From Metridium senile (taxonomy: Eukaryota; Cnidaria; Anthozoa; Actiniaria; Metridiidae), in the NCBI GenBank assembly GCA_949775045.1, contig OX459101.1:19632816-19696815 (forward strand): a DNA stretch of 64,000 bases. Reading direction: 5' to 3'. The position numbers were made by a program, and so were the translations under genes. Every line of letters starts with the position of its first letter. The first letter of the stretch is position 1. A model generated the notes under the pieces. That model saw only the letters and a list, made by a program, of their open reading frames with translations. It did no database searches and was not told the DNA's origin. This document shows positions 9,448-64,000 of the stretch, piece by piece.

Positions 9448-10254
9448 GTTGGATTTTAAATAAATTTACAGCTTTTTAGTAAGAATAAATAAGCTTTCAG
9501 TCTCATTCCTGTAAGGTTTATTTATAATCTTACTAAAAATGTTAGACAATTTAACATGTTTTGGATATGTCTATTCAAGCATTTCGACCTCTTGACCAGC
9601 TTCGTCGACTGACAAGCAAAGCAAACACAGCTTGGTAGTCGCTCAGTTCGCTTGAATTTTTGCTCTGCGATCTTTCCAAAGCCTAAAAACTGCTCAAAAT
9701 CGACTCAAGAATTCAAATTTAGCTACAAGGCACTGGAGTTGACGTAAAGGAATCGAGAAAGTTCAAGTTTCGATGAAAGAAAGGTTGTTAAGCCGTAAGT
9801 ACTACCGTAAAAGTGGGTCAACTTCCGCATGATGTCGCTATATAGACGTGTTGACGAATGTAGATATTTTAGCTCATTTTTACAAAGTTTTCTTGCAAAA
9901 TACACTAAAACAATTTGATATTATTGCACTAGGAAGCAAGACAAATAATAGTTATATCGACTAAGCAGAGAAAAGCAGAGTTTTTAGGTGTTATTTTGAT
10001 CACTTTTACATGCAGGTACATGCAAAGCGTTTCTTATTTGCATGATTATGCAAAACTCAGTCGACAACCGAAAAACTTTGCTATTCTAAGCTCAAACCAG
10101 GAAAAGTTCATTTTCTAACGAAACTAAAATGGTCTTTAGAAACTCAAAAAAAGTTGGTTTTAAGCTGTTTCTAAGCTTATTAATACATAAATTTGAGAAA
10201 CAATTTATCAAATTTTGTTTGCACTAGTTGATAAAGAACACAAGAAAACAATGC
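9448..10254. other. AT-rich spacer upstream of the receptor kinase gene
   Basis: No gene or repeat family recognised. It may contain an untranslated first exon or promoter of the kinase gene, because the first coding exon is preceded by a splice acceptor, but nothing in the sequence marks it. Confidence 0.3.
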
Positions 10255-10950
10255 GTTAATAGCTAGTAGTAGACTCTAACCGCATTGTTAATAGCTAGTA
10301 GTAGACTCTAACCGCATTGTTTTCTTGTGTTTTTTTTTTATCAACTAGTACAACTAAATAGTCATTTATCTTGCACGGGCGAAGGAAAATCACTGTATTC
10401 AATGTAATAGTTAGTAGTAGACTCTAAACGCATTGTTTTCTTGTGTTCTTTATCAATTAGTACAAACTAAATAGTCATTTATCTTGCACGGGCGAAGGGA
10501 AATCACTGTATTCAATGTAATAGTTAGTAGTAGACTCTAAACGCATTGTTTTCTTGTGTTCTTTATCAACTAGTACAAACTAAATAGTCATTTATCTTGC
10601 ACAGCGAAGGAAAATTACTGTAGTCAATGTAATAGTTAGTAATAGACTCTAAACGCATTGTTTTCTTTTGTTCTTTATCAACTAGTACAAACTAAATAGT
10701 CATTTTTCTTGCACGGTACATGAAGGAAAATCACTGTAGTCAATGTAATAGTTAGTAGTAGACTCTAAACGCATTGTTTTCTTGTGTTTTTTTTTTTTAT
10801 CAACGTAGTACAAACTAAATAGTCATTTATCTTGCACGAGCGTAGGACTGAAAATCACTGTAGTCAATGTAATATATAGCTACTAATAGATTCTAAACGC
10901 GTTGTTTTCTTTTGTTCTTTATCAAATAGTACAAACTAAATAGCCATTTT
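10255..10950. repeat. ~101-118-bp minisatellite before the first coding exon
   Basis: Six to seven direct copies sharing TAGTAGACTCTAAACGCATT, TTATCAACTAGTACAAACTA and AATAGTCATTTATCTTGCAC. Two more copies lie at 36345-36510, within the same gene. Confidence 0.85.
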
Positions 10951-11020
10951 TTTCTTTTTCACTGGCTATCACATTCTACTAACTGTAATATTTATATATT
11001 TGCTTTTCTTTCAGTAAAAA

Positions 11021-55888
<44,868 letters not shown>

Positions 55889-56017
55889 TCTCAGGGTGTA
55901 CTCCATTACAGAAGCTGACATGAAAAACTAGTGAACATATTACAGCACTTAATTTACTATTATTTACTATTATTTAGTATTATATTCACTAGTATATGGA
56001 ACTAGCTTCCTCTGCAA

Positions 56018-56325
56018 GGCCTACTCGGGGTCCTAAACTCGCAGTAATTTTGGAAGATTTTAGGTGATTTTAGCAACAAGCTCCTAAACTCTAATGAAAT
56101 TTGTAACACCTTAAAAAGTGTTGACTTAACTTTACTAAAGTTTACTTTACTTTAGTAAAGTTAAGTCAACATTTTGTTACGGTGTTACAAATTTCATTAT
56201 ATTACCTATCATTTATATCAAACACCGACGCAGCCTATACTAGTTTACTCGCTAGTTTCCATTCCTAAAATATAAAACGATCTTAGGCGATTTTAGGCAA
56301 TCTTATGACTCCGAGTAGGCCTTCT
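56018..56325. mobile_element. 'AAGGCCTACTCGG' MITE with a nested tandem repeat
   Basis: AAGGCCTACTCGGGGTCCTA at the left and GACTCCGAGTAGGCCTT at the right. 56090-56270 inside it holds the GGTAATAGAATG family in a head-to-head arrangement. A partial copy lies at 39538-39690. Confidence 0.7.
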
Positions 56326-56499
56326 GCAGGCATCCCTCTGTAGGAATCTGGGAAGGAAGATACATAAAAACGTACAAAGGAAGCCCAAACGGTAGAGAAA
56401 AGGAGATGCCTGCAGGAGGCTATTACAGAACTGAAGAACCCATGCTCGTTATATAAAAAATGCAAAAAAATATATAGTATCTGATCTAACAACGATAGT

Positions 56500-56790
56500 A
56501 TTTAGAATGAAATTTGTAACACCGTAAAAAATGGTGTTTTATTAACTTTACTTAAGTTTTTTATAGTAAAGTTAAGTTAATTTTTTTTACGGTGTTACAC
56601 ATTTCATTCTATTACCTATCGTTTACATATATCAATCACCGACACAGCCTACACTAGTTTACTCGCTAGCTAGTTTCCATTTTAGTAAAGTTAAGTTAAC
56701 ATTTTTACGGTGTTACAGATTTCATTCTATTACCTATCGTTTATATCAAACACCGACGCAGCCTATACTAGTTTACTCGCTAGTTTCCAT
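56500..56790. repeat. 'GGTAATAGAATGAAATTTGT' family, inverted arrangement
   Basis: One plus-oriented piece followed by two minus-oriented units ending ACTCGCTAGTTTCCAT. Confidence 0.85.
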
Positions 56791-56989
56791 GTATATATCA
56801 TATATGCTCATTGCGAGTATGCTACATACGGTAGCATCTATGATTTTGTATATACAACAATGGTACGATAATGCCGCAAACCTAGGAATAGCCTGCATGG
56901 CCGGCTCTTGGGGAAGAGGAGGGGAGGGGAGGGGTGGAGGAACTGTCTTTTAGTACACACTTATTTCAAAAATCGTTGTCTCATCTAAA

Positions 56990-57203
56990 GCAACAAGCAT
57001 CAAGCTAAGACCGAAATGAATGTTGGTTTTGTGCTGGTAATGGTTATTGAAGTCAAACTTGTTATCAACAAAATGCACTAAAAATGGATTTTAATATAAT
57101 ATAATTACAAGTACTTGAAAAAAGGCACATTTTGTCTGATTTCTATACATTACCAGCATACAACCAGCATTCATTTCGGTCTTGGCTTGATGGTTGTTGC
57201 TTA
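56990..57203. mobile_element. 'AAGCAACAAGCATCAAGC' MITE
   Basis: Inverted ends: CAACAAGCATCAAGCTAAGA and TCTTGGCTTGATGGTTGTTG, continuing through CCGAAATGAATG/CATTCATTTCGG. Partial copies at 26725-26770 and 63405-63475. Confidence 0.75.
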
Positions 57204-57204
57204 A

Positions 57205-57377
57205 AGCCTGGTTCACACTAGCGACATAAGCATAAGCATAAGCAACATACGCAGACTCGGTTGGGCTTTTCTCATTAACCGCACTTGTCTTTTCTCACAC
57301 CTAGTCAAAGAACGCTTCACTGAGTCTGCGTATGTTGCTTTATGCTTATGCTTATGTCGCTAGTGTGAACCAGGCTT
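57205..57377. mobile_element. 'AAGCCTGGTTCACACTAGCG' MITE
   Basis: Nearly perfect ~50-bp inverted repeats (AAGCCTGGTTCACACTAGCG, GACATAAGCATAAGC) around a short centre; TTA flanks. Confidence 0.85.
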
Positions 57378-57485
57378 AAAAGCTGCTTCAGACAACGTTT
57401 TTAAAATAGGTGTACTGATAACAAAGGACTGTGTACGATAATGCCGCAGTTATGTAGGAATATATGTGATTTACAATCTTATATC

Positions 57486-57730
57486 CATACTCCAGTTCCA
57501 CGTTATCTAGTACCGCTGTACTATTTGACAAAAAGGCGCATTTGCACAGGCTAAGCCTCGGTTTGTTGTACAAAATATTCACAAATTCCAAGCCAAGCAC
57601 GGGAAAATACTACCGCTAAACAGTAAAAACACATTCGAGTTTACTCCGAGTTGAATTTACTCCGAATCACTGTGCAAATGCGCCTTTTGTCAAATTGTAC
57701 AGCGGTGCTAGATAACATGAAACTGGGGTA
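57486..57730. mobile_element. 'CCAGTTTCATGTTATCTAG' MITE, complete copy
   Basis: Inverted repeats of about 60 bp: GTTATCTAGTACCGCTGTAC / GTACAGCGGTGCTAGATAAC and AAAGGCGCATTTGCACAG / CTGTGCAAATGCGCCTTTT. Confidence 0.85.
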
Positions 57731-57734
57731 CTTG

Positions 57735-58095
57735 ATTCAAAGGAACGTTTCCATAACGACCGCCGCAAACGCTGGATGCCGCCTTTTGATTAACCACTCT
57801 CTCAAGACATGATTTACAGACCGGATAGTGGTAAGGAAATAGGCCTTTGTTGATTTTCCGCTTTTGTGCTTGACCCGTGCTGACTTCCAACCGCATTAGC
57901 CAAGGCCACACGACTTTTTTAATAAAAAAGTTCTTTCATAATCGTTTATTTAGTTATTTAAGTAATTATATTAAAATATTACGAGTAGTGGGCGGTTTGA
58001 ACGCAGGTGTAAGGTTAGGAGTCGACCCAATTCTGATGCGGTTTGCCTCTCTTTTTCACCGTTGCGTTATCCCATCTATTCAATCTCACTAACAT
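57735..58095. other. Spacer without recognised feature
   Basis: No gene, repeat or conserved motif could be supported here. Confidence 0.3.
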
Positions 58096-58430
58096 ACATT
58101 GAAGGACGTAACAAACCCTGGCTGTGACCACCCTCAGTGACTGGCTCATACTAACACACACTGCACTCACTAACCTGCATTGGGGGACGTAAAAGAACCA
58201 CTGAGAACGTAACAAACCCTGGCTGTGACCACCCTCAGTGACTGGCTTATACTATAACACACACTACACTCACTAACCTGCATTGGGGGACGTAAAAGAA
58301 CCACTGAGGATTTAACAAACCCTGGCTGTGACCACCCTCAGTGACTCGCTCATACTAACACACACTACACTCACTAACCTGCATTAGGGGACGTAAAAGA
58401 CGTAAAAGAACCACTGAGGACGTAACTGTA
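58096..58430. repeat. ~103-bp minisatellite
   Basis: Three and a half copies with AACAAACCCTGGCTGTGACC, ACCCTCAGTGACTGGCT and ACTCACTAACCTGCATTG. Confidence 0.92.
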
Positions 58431-58649
58431 ACAGTTTTATTTTAATGTAGTGGGAAGTAATTTACAGAATACTGTTTTTACAGTTTGGTTTATAAAAAAT
58501 TAAAATAAAAAATAAAAAATAAAAAGCTTTTTACAGTTTTTGCAAAACAGTGAATTTCCTAGCTGGAAACAATCAGATCGCGAAAAATTTGCTTCACCAA
58601 TATAGCTTTTTATATATAATTTAATATAATTTAATATATATTTAATACT

Positions 58650-58925
58650 AAAATAACTATTAGAAATCAAGCACACTGATTGGTCGAGGCGCGTGGTTTA
58701 TGAGAGCACACAGCACGCGCGTTTGCATGTTGATCAATTTGTATTTTATAAAAGAAATAGAAAACTTTCTTTCTTTGCTGTATGCAGTTATAAAGCACTT
58801 GGGGATTGTCAGAACACTCGAGAAGTGTTGAGCTCCACTTCGCGTCGTGCTTCTCTTAACACTTCTCTCGTGTTCTGTCAATCCCCGCGTGCTTTATAAC
58901 AGTACACAGCACGCGCGCACGTTTT
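58650..58925. mobile_element. Palindromic element rich in CACGCGCG
   Basis: CACACAGCACGCGCG at 58704 and ACACAGCACGCGCGC near 58904, with a central AACACTCGAGAAGTGTT / AACACTTCTCTCGTGTT hairpin and CGCGTGCTTTATAA ends. Probably a non-autonomous DNA element; the borders are uncertain. Confidence 0.45.
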
Positions 58926-58927
58926 CT

Positions 58928-59406
58928 ATAGGTGGACGTACAGTGACGTATTTTGTTATGGTTTTGCCAACCAACCATTGTTATTAGAACAACGAAAATT
59001 GACAAATCTATTGTGCAAATAGTTGGCAAGTTAGCATCATAATGCCAACACTTGTAAACACTACGCTCGACCTATACAATCGCCTGCGATATTACATAAA
59101 ATCTCGAATTTCGTTCTCTTTTCTGATGCAGTGTGACCACCTGCTATCATCGTCTGCGATCATATGTGTGAACAGGTATTTTCCTCTATTGTGCGATCGT
59201 TTGCGATAAAATCTCAAAAGGTATTTTCTATTGTTGTCTGATGCAGTACAACCGTCTGCGGTGGACGTACAGTGACGTATTTTGTTATGGTTTTGCCAAC
59301 CAACCATTGTTATTAAAACAAAGAAAATTAAAAATTATATTTTGAAAATGGTTGGCAAATTAGCATCACAATACCAACACTTGTAAACACAACGTCTACC
59401 TATAGG
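58928..59406. mobile_element. Two 'CTATAGGTGGACGTA' MITEs around a spacer
   Basis: Copies at 58928-59075 and 59260-59406, each with TTTGCCAACCAACCATTGTT and ACACTTGTAAACAC. The ~185 bp between them repeats CGTCTGCGAT-like words. Confidence 0.75.
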
Positions 59407-59744
59407 TATAAACTTTAAATATAAACGCGATTATATATAACTATAAAAGCTTTAAAAGTAAATAATTTCATATGCAAACATTCAAAAATGTTTTTGTTGA
59501 CTATTGACACAAACCCAAGGAATTGAAATATCCTAATTTTATTTCCTCTTGATCAAGAACTTAGGATGCTGCCAAGAGGTAAAGAAAACGATTCTAGTTT
59601 TGTGATAAGTTTACATCCCTTTGGATCGGAAGAATTAATCGATTTTCTTTTCAAAACAAGAGGCTAGGATTTAGTCTTAATTCGCTCAGCCAAAATCTGT
59701 CAGAAGTTTGTACATCAAAGATTGACCTTGTCATCTAAGGTATA
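59407..59744. other. Spacer without recognised feature
   Basis: AT-rich sequence. No gene, repeat family or RNA was recognised. Confidence 0.3.
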
Positions 59745-60560
59745 GGTAAAGAATAGAATCTGTAACAACGTAAAAAAAATGTTAACTTAACTTTACTGAC
59801 GTTTCGAGCTATAGTCCTTCGAAACGTCAGTTAATATAAGTTAAGTTAACAATTTTTACGGTGTTAGACTATAAATTTCACTCTATTACCTATGGTTTAT
59901 ATCAAACACCGACACAGCCTATACTAGTTTACTCGCTAGTTATCGTACATTTGTAATCTAATTGTTTCCTTAGAAACATCAACGCAGTCCACACTAGTTT
60001 ACCGCTAGTTATCGTACATTCTTACTCTAATTGTTACCTTAGAAACACAGACGCAGTCCACACTAGTTTAACCGCTAGTTATCGTACATTTTTACTCTAA
60101 TTGTTTCCTTAGAAACATCGACGCAGTCCACACTAGTTTAACCGCTAGTTATCGTACAGTTTTACTATAATTGTTACCTTAGAAACATCGACGCAGTCCA
60201 CACTAGTTTAACCGCTAGTTATCGTACATTTTTACTCTAATTGTTTCCTTAGAAACACCGACGCAGTCCACACTAGTTTAACCGCTAGTTATCGTACAGT
60301 TTTACTCTAATTGTTTCCTTAGAAACACAGACGCAGTCCACACTAGTTTAACCGCTAGTTATCGTACATTTTTACTCTAATTGTTTCCTTACAAACATCG
60401 ACGCAGTCCACACTAGTTTAAACGCTAGTTACCGTACAGTTTAACTCTAATTGTTACCTTAGAAACACCGGCGCAGTCCACACTAGTTTAACCGCTAGTT
60501 ATCGTACATTTTTACTCTATCTATAATGGTTTCTTTAGAAACACTAACGCAGTCCACACA
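59745..60560. repeat. 70-bp minisatellite, nine copies
   Basis: GCTAGTTATCG recurs at 59935, 60004, 60074, 60144, 60214, 60284, 60354, 60424 and 60494, a 70-bp period after the first. Each unit has TTTTACTCTAATTGTTTCCT and GACGCAGTCCACACTAGTTT. It is preceded by a unit of the GGTAATAGAATG family (59745-59934) with a central palindrome at 59800-59845. Confidence 0.95.
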
Positions 60561-60686
60561 AGCTATCGTAAATTTTGACTTCCTTAAAAGCACTATAATA
60601 GAGCCCACACTATAGTTTAACCACTTCATAAGTACGCTAATTGTGTCAAGAGTCACTTCTACAGTATACTTGCCATGCAAGGGTCT

Positions 60687-61322
60687 TCAACTCAAGCTGG
60701 ATAGCGAGTTTAGCATCGTATGTTCGTGTATAGCCGGCAAGACGGGACTTCCGCAAAGGTCATGATCGCTCAAATCACTCGTCGAAGAAAGCTGCTCGAA
60801 GGCATCGTTATTTTCATCTGTATCTTCACTCTTCTGTACATTTCGAATCCATTCAACAATTCTCTCGTCTTTTGGGCCGTTTTCAGAGTCGCTACTTACG
60901 CGTTTTAAAATTCGATTTCGCGGCGAAGTTCTTGGGCTTGAAGGCAAACTCCGAACACGAAGCCGTGGACTTTCTGGCATCGAAACTCTGTCTCCTTCAA
61001 AAGCTACGATTTCTTCTTTGAGAGTAATCAAGTCTAAGTTTAAGGAAAGTCTTTGCGTTGAGCTAGCAGGAGACAGAGGAGCTAGCCTCGGATATCCGTT
61101 TAGAATGTTAACCGCCGGACTTCTGTTCGGGCTTGGAGTTGGCGGTCTCTGTCTATGCATACCTTCCCTCGCTAGACGAGGGCTTATTGGCATTGCTGTT
61201 GATAGTGGTGGGAGTTTGTGTAGGTCCGTTTCGCTAGACCATGGTTTCTGCTCCTCCAACTTCAAGCTACTAACCGAGTCTAGTTTTTGCGGCCTCTTAG
61301 ACTTCATAAAAAGTTTGGACAT
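60687..61322 (-). CDS. Ser/Pro-rich protein of unknown function, single exon
   Basis: 211 residues from the ATG at 61322; an in-frame TGA lies three codons upstream on the minus strand, so the start is well bounded. A TTG six bases further up (61328) is not a likely start. The composition suggests a disordered phosphoprotein: many SP/TP sites (LPPLSTAMPISPRLA, RPPTPSPNRSPAV, SLPSSPRTSPRN), a basic N-terminus (KLFMKSKRPQK), a short helix-like DERIVEWIRNVQKSED, and an acidic/Ser-rich C-terminus. No domain or signal peptide is recognised. The uninterrupted frame of this length amid AT-rich repeats, with ordinary codon composition, supports a real gene. It could be the last exon of a larger gene only if a splice site lies between the TGA and the ATG, which I do not see. 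Confidence 0.65.
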   Translation of the reverse strand: MSKLFMKSKRPQKLDSVSSLKLEEQKPWSSETDLHKLPPLSTAMPISPRLAREGMHRQRPPTPSPNRSPAVNILNGYPRLAPLSPASSTQRLSLNLDLITLKEEIVAFEGDRVSMPESPRLRVRSLPSSPRTSPRNRILKRVSSDSENGPKDERIVEWIRNVQKSEDTDENNDAFEQLSSTSDLSDHDLCGSPVLPAIHEHTMLNSLSSLS

Positions 61323-61328
61323 TCTCAA

Positions 61329-62360
61329 ACCAGTTCAATCACTCCATGTGTGAAATAAACAATGCATTTAGAAGATCTTGAGTAAGACTTTGCTGGCTAG
61401 AAAGGTTAACTTGAAGTGAGGAAATCACATTATTGCTTGGAGTACTACAACTGTGCTTGTAATCAGTGTGGTCGTGACATTTGAAACTTTTCGCCGTGGT
61501 CTGATCGCCAGGGTCTTCCGTAACACGATTCTGCTGAATAAATAATCCGTCCTCGCGCGATCAAGCGCCTTTGATTGAACTTATCGCTTGTAAATGCACT
61601 ATTGTAGTGTAAACAATGTATGTTTGCATTTAAAGTATGTTAATTTGTGTTTTATGCTATACATTAATGCTACTTAATCGCCCCATTTGACGCTTGAGTG
61701 ATAAATCTAGTCACGATCTCTACATGAACACAGCGATATCGTGCTAAGCTGAGCTAAACAATAAATACCATTCTTCCTTTGAAAACTATTTAATAAACAA
61801 ACGTATTTGAGCACGTTAAGGTGGCCAAAAGCCGCTAACTTGTTACTTTCACTGTTACTATAGCAATACACGTAGACGTCAATGTCATCAAGCTGAATCC
61901 GGTTGAAAGTGCAAGGCACCGGGTCACCCCTACGGCGCTAACGTAACGCTATCAAATTATCACATTTCACTGTCAAATCATAGAATAAACACAGGCAACC
62001 CAAGCAGTGTAATATAACGATAAAGTTGAGGTTCGCGGGCGTTATGGCGTTTAAAGTGTTTCCCAGTAGTTTTTTATTGAGCACAATTCACATTTTCATT
62101 TAGCGAGAAAATCAGCTTTCCCTGGTCTGATCAAGATGTATTTTTCACCAGATACAAAGCATAGATGGAAGTTTTGATTGATGTCAATTTCAACTCAATT
62201 GGTGTTGCTATGACAACTTAAATGATTTTCATTTTCATTTAATTATAAAGAGCATCGATCTAATCTGAGCGGGCTAAACTATATTTTAACCTGCTGATTT
62301 GTTTATTCTAGCCCGCAAAATGCACCACAATGCCCTATAAAGTTATTCTAACTGTTCTAA
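61329..62360. other. Upstream region of the Ser/Pro-rich gene
   Basis: No repeats of the local families. It probably holds the promoter and 5' UTR of the minus-strand gene. No further coding sequence is supported. Confidence 0.3.
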
Positions 62361-62591
62361 TAGAGCGAAAGCACTAGAACCACGAAATAAAAACAAAATA
62401 GTTACTAACTAATAGTTTCTACTTAGTGACTATTTAGTCAGTATCAATCAACCAGAAACATCAAATACAAAAGGAAACCATACCTCACTACAACTTTACT
62501 TGTCTTTTATAGTAACTAACAGTCGCTAAATAAGAACTATTAGTTAGTAACTATTTTGTTTTTATTTCATGGTTCTAGTGCTTTCGCTCTA
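62361..62591. mobile_element. 'TAGAGCGAAAGCACTAG' MITE, intact copy
   Basis: Perfect inverted ends TAGAGCGAAAGCACTAGAAC and GTTCTAGTGCTTTCGCTCTA, TA flanks, 231 bp. It serves as the reference for the interrupted copy at 8442-9447. Fragments also at 24900-25050 and 52425-52460. Confidence 0.9.
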
Positions 62592-63594
62592 GTGTATTAG
62601 TATCAGATAGGTAAATTATAGCCTAAGAAGGGGTGGGGAGGGGAAAATAAGTCTAAATTACAGTTTAAATTACAAAATGTGATGAAACCTTCAAATATCA
62701 ATATGTTTATACCATGTAAGCAAGTATTAAATGAATTAAAAAGCGTTCGGGGTATAAGTGAAAAATATCATATACCATAATAAGAAAGTAATGTAAAGTA
62801 ATATATAGAAATCAGACAAAATTTTACTTTTTTTTCAAGTGCTTGTAATTTTATTGTATTATATCCAATTTCAGTGCATTTTGTTGATAAAGGCCCGGGC
62901 AAACGGCTTAAACATTTACTTCGACATCCGTTCGATTTTGTTGAATGGCAATGTTGAAGCCGTTTGCCACCCCATTTCAATATTGATTTGCTGAGAGCCA
63001 TTGTCGATTACAGTCCAGACCTGCTTGTGCTCATGACATCCGTGCGCGAGCGGATAAAACGGTTTTCTTCAAACTTTATTTAGTTGTTTTTTGCTTATTG
63101 ATGGTAAAAAAAAACAAATCGAAGTCAGTTTTCTATGGGTCTGTAATGTAATCGATCGACAATCAGTATTACGTCACAAATGATCAAAACTTTGCAGTGA
63201 AACCCCTCGCTGCGTTCGTGGTTCTACTTGAGTTTCGATCATTTCTGATGTAATTTTGATTGTCGATTACAGTACAGACTCATAGAAAACTGAATTAAAC
63301 GATTTGTTAAACTGAAACTGTTTATCCCCTTACGAGCACCATCGTTCAATTGCAACAACCATTCTACGCGTTCAACAAAATCGAACGAATGTTGAAGCAA
63401 ATGTTGACTTCCATACATTACCAGCACAAAACCAGCATGCATTTCGGTCTTGGCTTGATGCTTGTTGCTTTAGATGAGACAACGATTTTTGAAATAAGTG
63501 CATTTATTCTAAATAACAGATCCTAAGTTTGCGGCATTATCGTACTCGGTCCTTTGCTATAAATACAAAACCAAAAATCATATATATATATATG
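62592..63594. other. Spacer with MITE fragments
   Basis: Contains inverted GGCAAACGGCTT / AAGCCGTTTGCC near 62893-62970, pieces of the 56990-57203 element around 62800-62870 and 63405-63475, and a CGATTACAGTCCAGAC / CGATTACAGTACAGAC pair at about 63005 and 63263. No gene seen. Confidence 0.4.
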
Positions 63595-63599
63595 TATAC

Positions 63600-63935
63600 A
63601 TGGAAACTAGCGAGCAAACTAGTATAGGCTGCGTCGGTGTTTGATATAAACGATAGGTAATAGAATGAAATTTGTAACACCGTAAAACAATGTTAACTTA
63701 ACATTTACTTAAATGGAAACTAGTGAGTAAACTAGTGTAGGCTGTGTCGGTGTTTGATATAAACGATAGGTAATAGAATGAAATTTTTAACACCGTAAAA
63801 AATGTTAACTTAACTTTACTTAAATGGAAACTAGTGAGTAAACTAGTATAGGCTGTGTCGGTGTTTGATATAAACGATAGGTAATAGAATGAAATTTGTA
63901 ACACCGTAAACAATGTTAACTTAACTTTACTAAAA
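63600..63935. repeat. ~112-bp tandem repeat, 'GGTAATAGAATGAAATTTGT' family
   Basis: Three direct copies starting TGGAAACTAGTGAGTAAACT, same unit as at 22215-22560. Confidence 0.92.
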
Positions 63936-64000
63936 ATGTGTATATAATACAACCGCATTTTTTCTATAGCTAGCGAGCGTGTTTTTTTTTTTTAGTTTTG

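Noticed and set aside
59935..60560. CRISPR-like regular repeat
   Set aside because: The units are contiguous 70-bp copies without unique spacers, in eukaryotic DNA; it is a minisatellite.

Overview
This window looks like animal nuclear DNA, most likely from an anthozoan cnidarian such as a sea anemone. The reasons are long intron-rich genes with canonical GT/AG splice sites, an intronless Shaker-type potassium channel, and a very dense load of short inverted-repeat DNA transposons, minisatellites and microsatellites. The species is inferred, not shown. There are no operons or bacterial signals.

Layout. A single-exon voltage-gated K+ channel lies on the plus strand at 1231-2718. A single-exon dynein light chain Tctex-type protein lies on the minus strand at 4973-5809. 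From about 5.8 to 11 kb is repeat-rich spacer with a multi-level nest of transposons at 8442-9447. From 11021 to 55888 one gene fills the window: a receptor tyrosine kinase of about 1446 residues in 32 coding exons, all of which join in one open frame. Its order is signal peptide, an unrecognised N-terminal domain, Ser/Thr/Pro-rich linkers built partly from repeated 27-nt exons, a Cys-containing domain, Ig-SEA-FN3, a second Ig-SEA-FN3, a transmembrane helix, and an FGFR-like kinase domain. After it come 5 kb of repeats, a minus-strand single-exon gene for a Ser/Pro-rich protein without a recognised domain (60687-61322), and more repeats.

The introns of the kinase gene hold most of the mobile DNA: a Tigger/pogo-like composite (11610-14632) with a nested LINE fragment, an EnSpm/CACTA-like element (16536-18758) inserted in an ATC microsatellite, a second LINE fragment (29.7-30.5 kb), several families of miniature elements with TA or TWA target duplications, and a 1-kb terminal-inverted-repeat element (45487-46509). 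The last intron (46684-55785) carries a tandem array of about 1.3-kb units. Each unit has an array of four CCAAT boxes and the start of a signal peptide. Only the third unit continues into a complete small secreted His/Arg/Lys-rich peptide gene (51437-52196), apparently a gene nested inside the kinase gene.

The most noteworthy points are the duplicated five-exon Ig-SEA-FN3 module in a receptor kinase, the amplification of symmetric 27-nt microexons, the nested tandem secreted-peptide locus, and scattered hammerhead-ribozyme-like cores. All exon boundaries were read by eye from splice signals and frame continuity; no alignment or transcript data were available.
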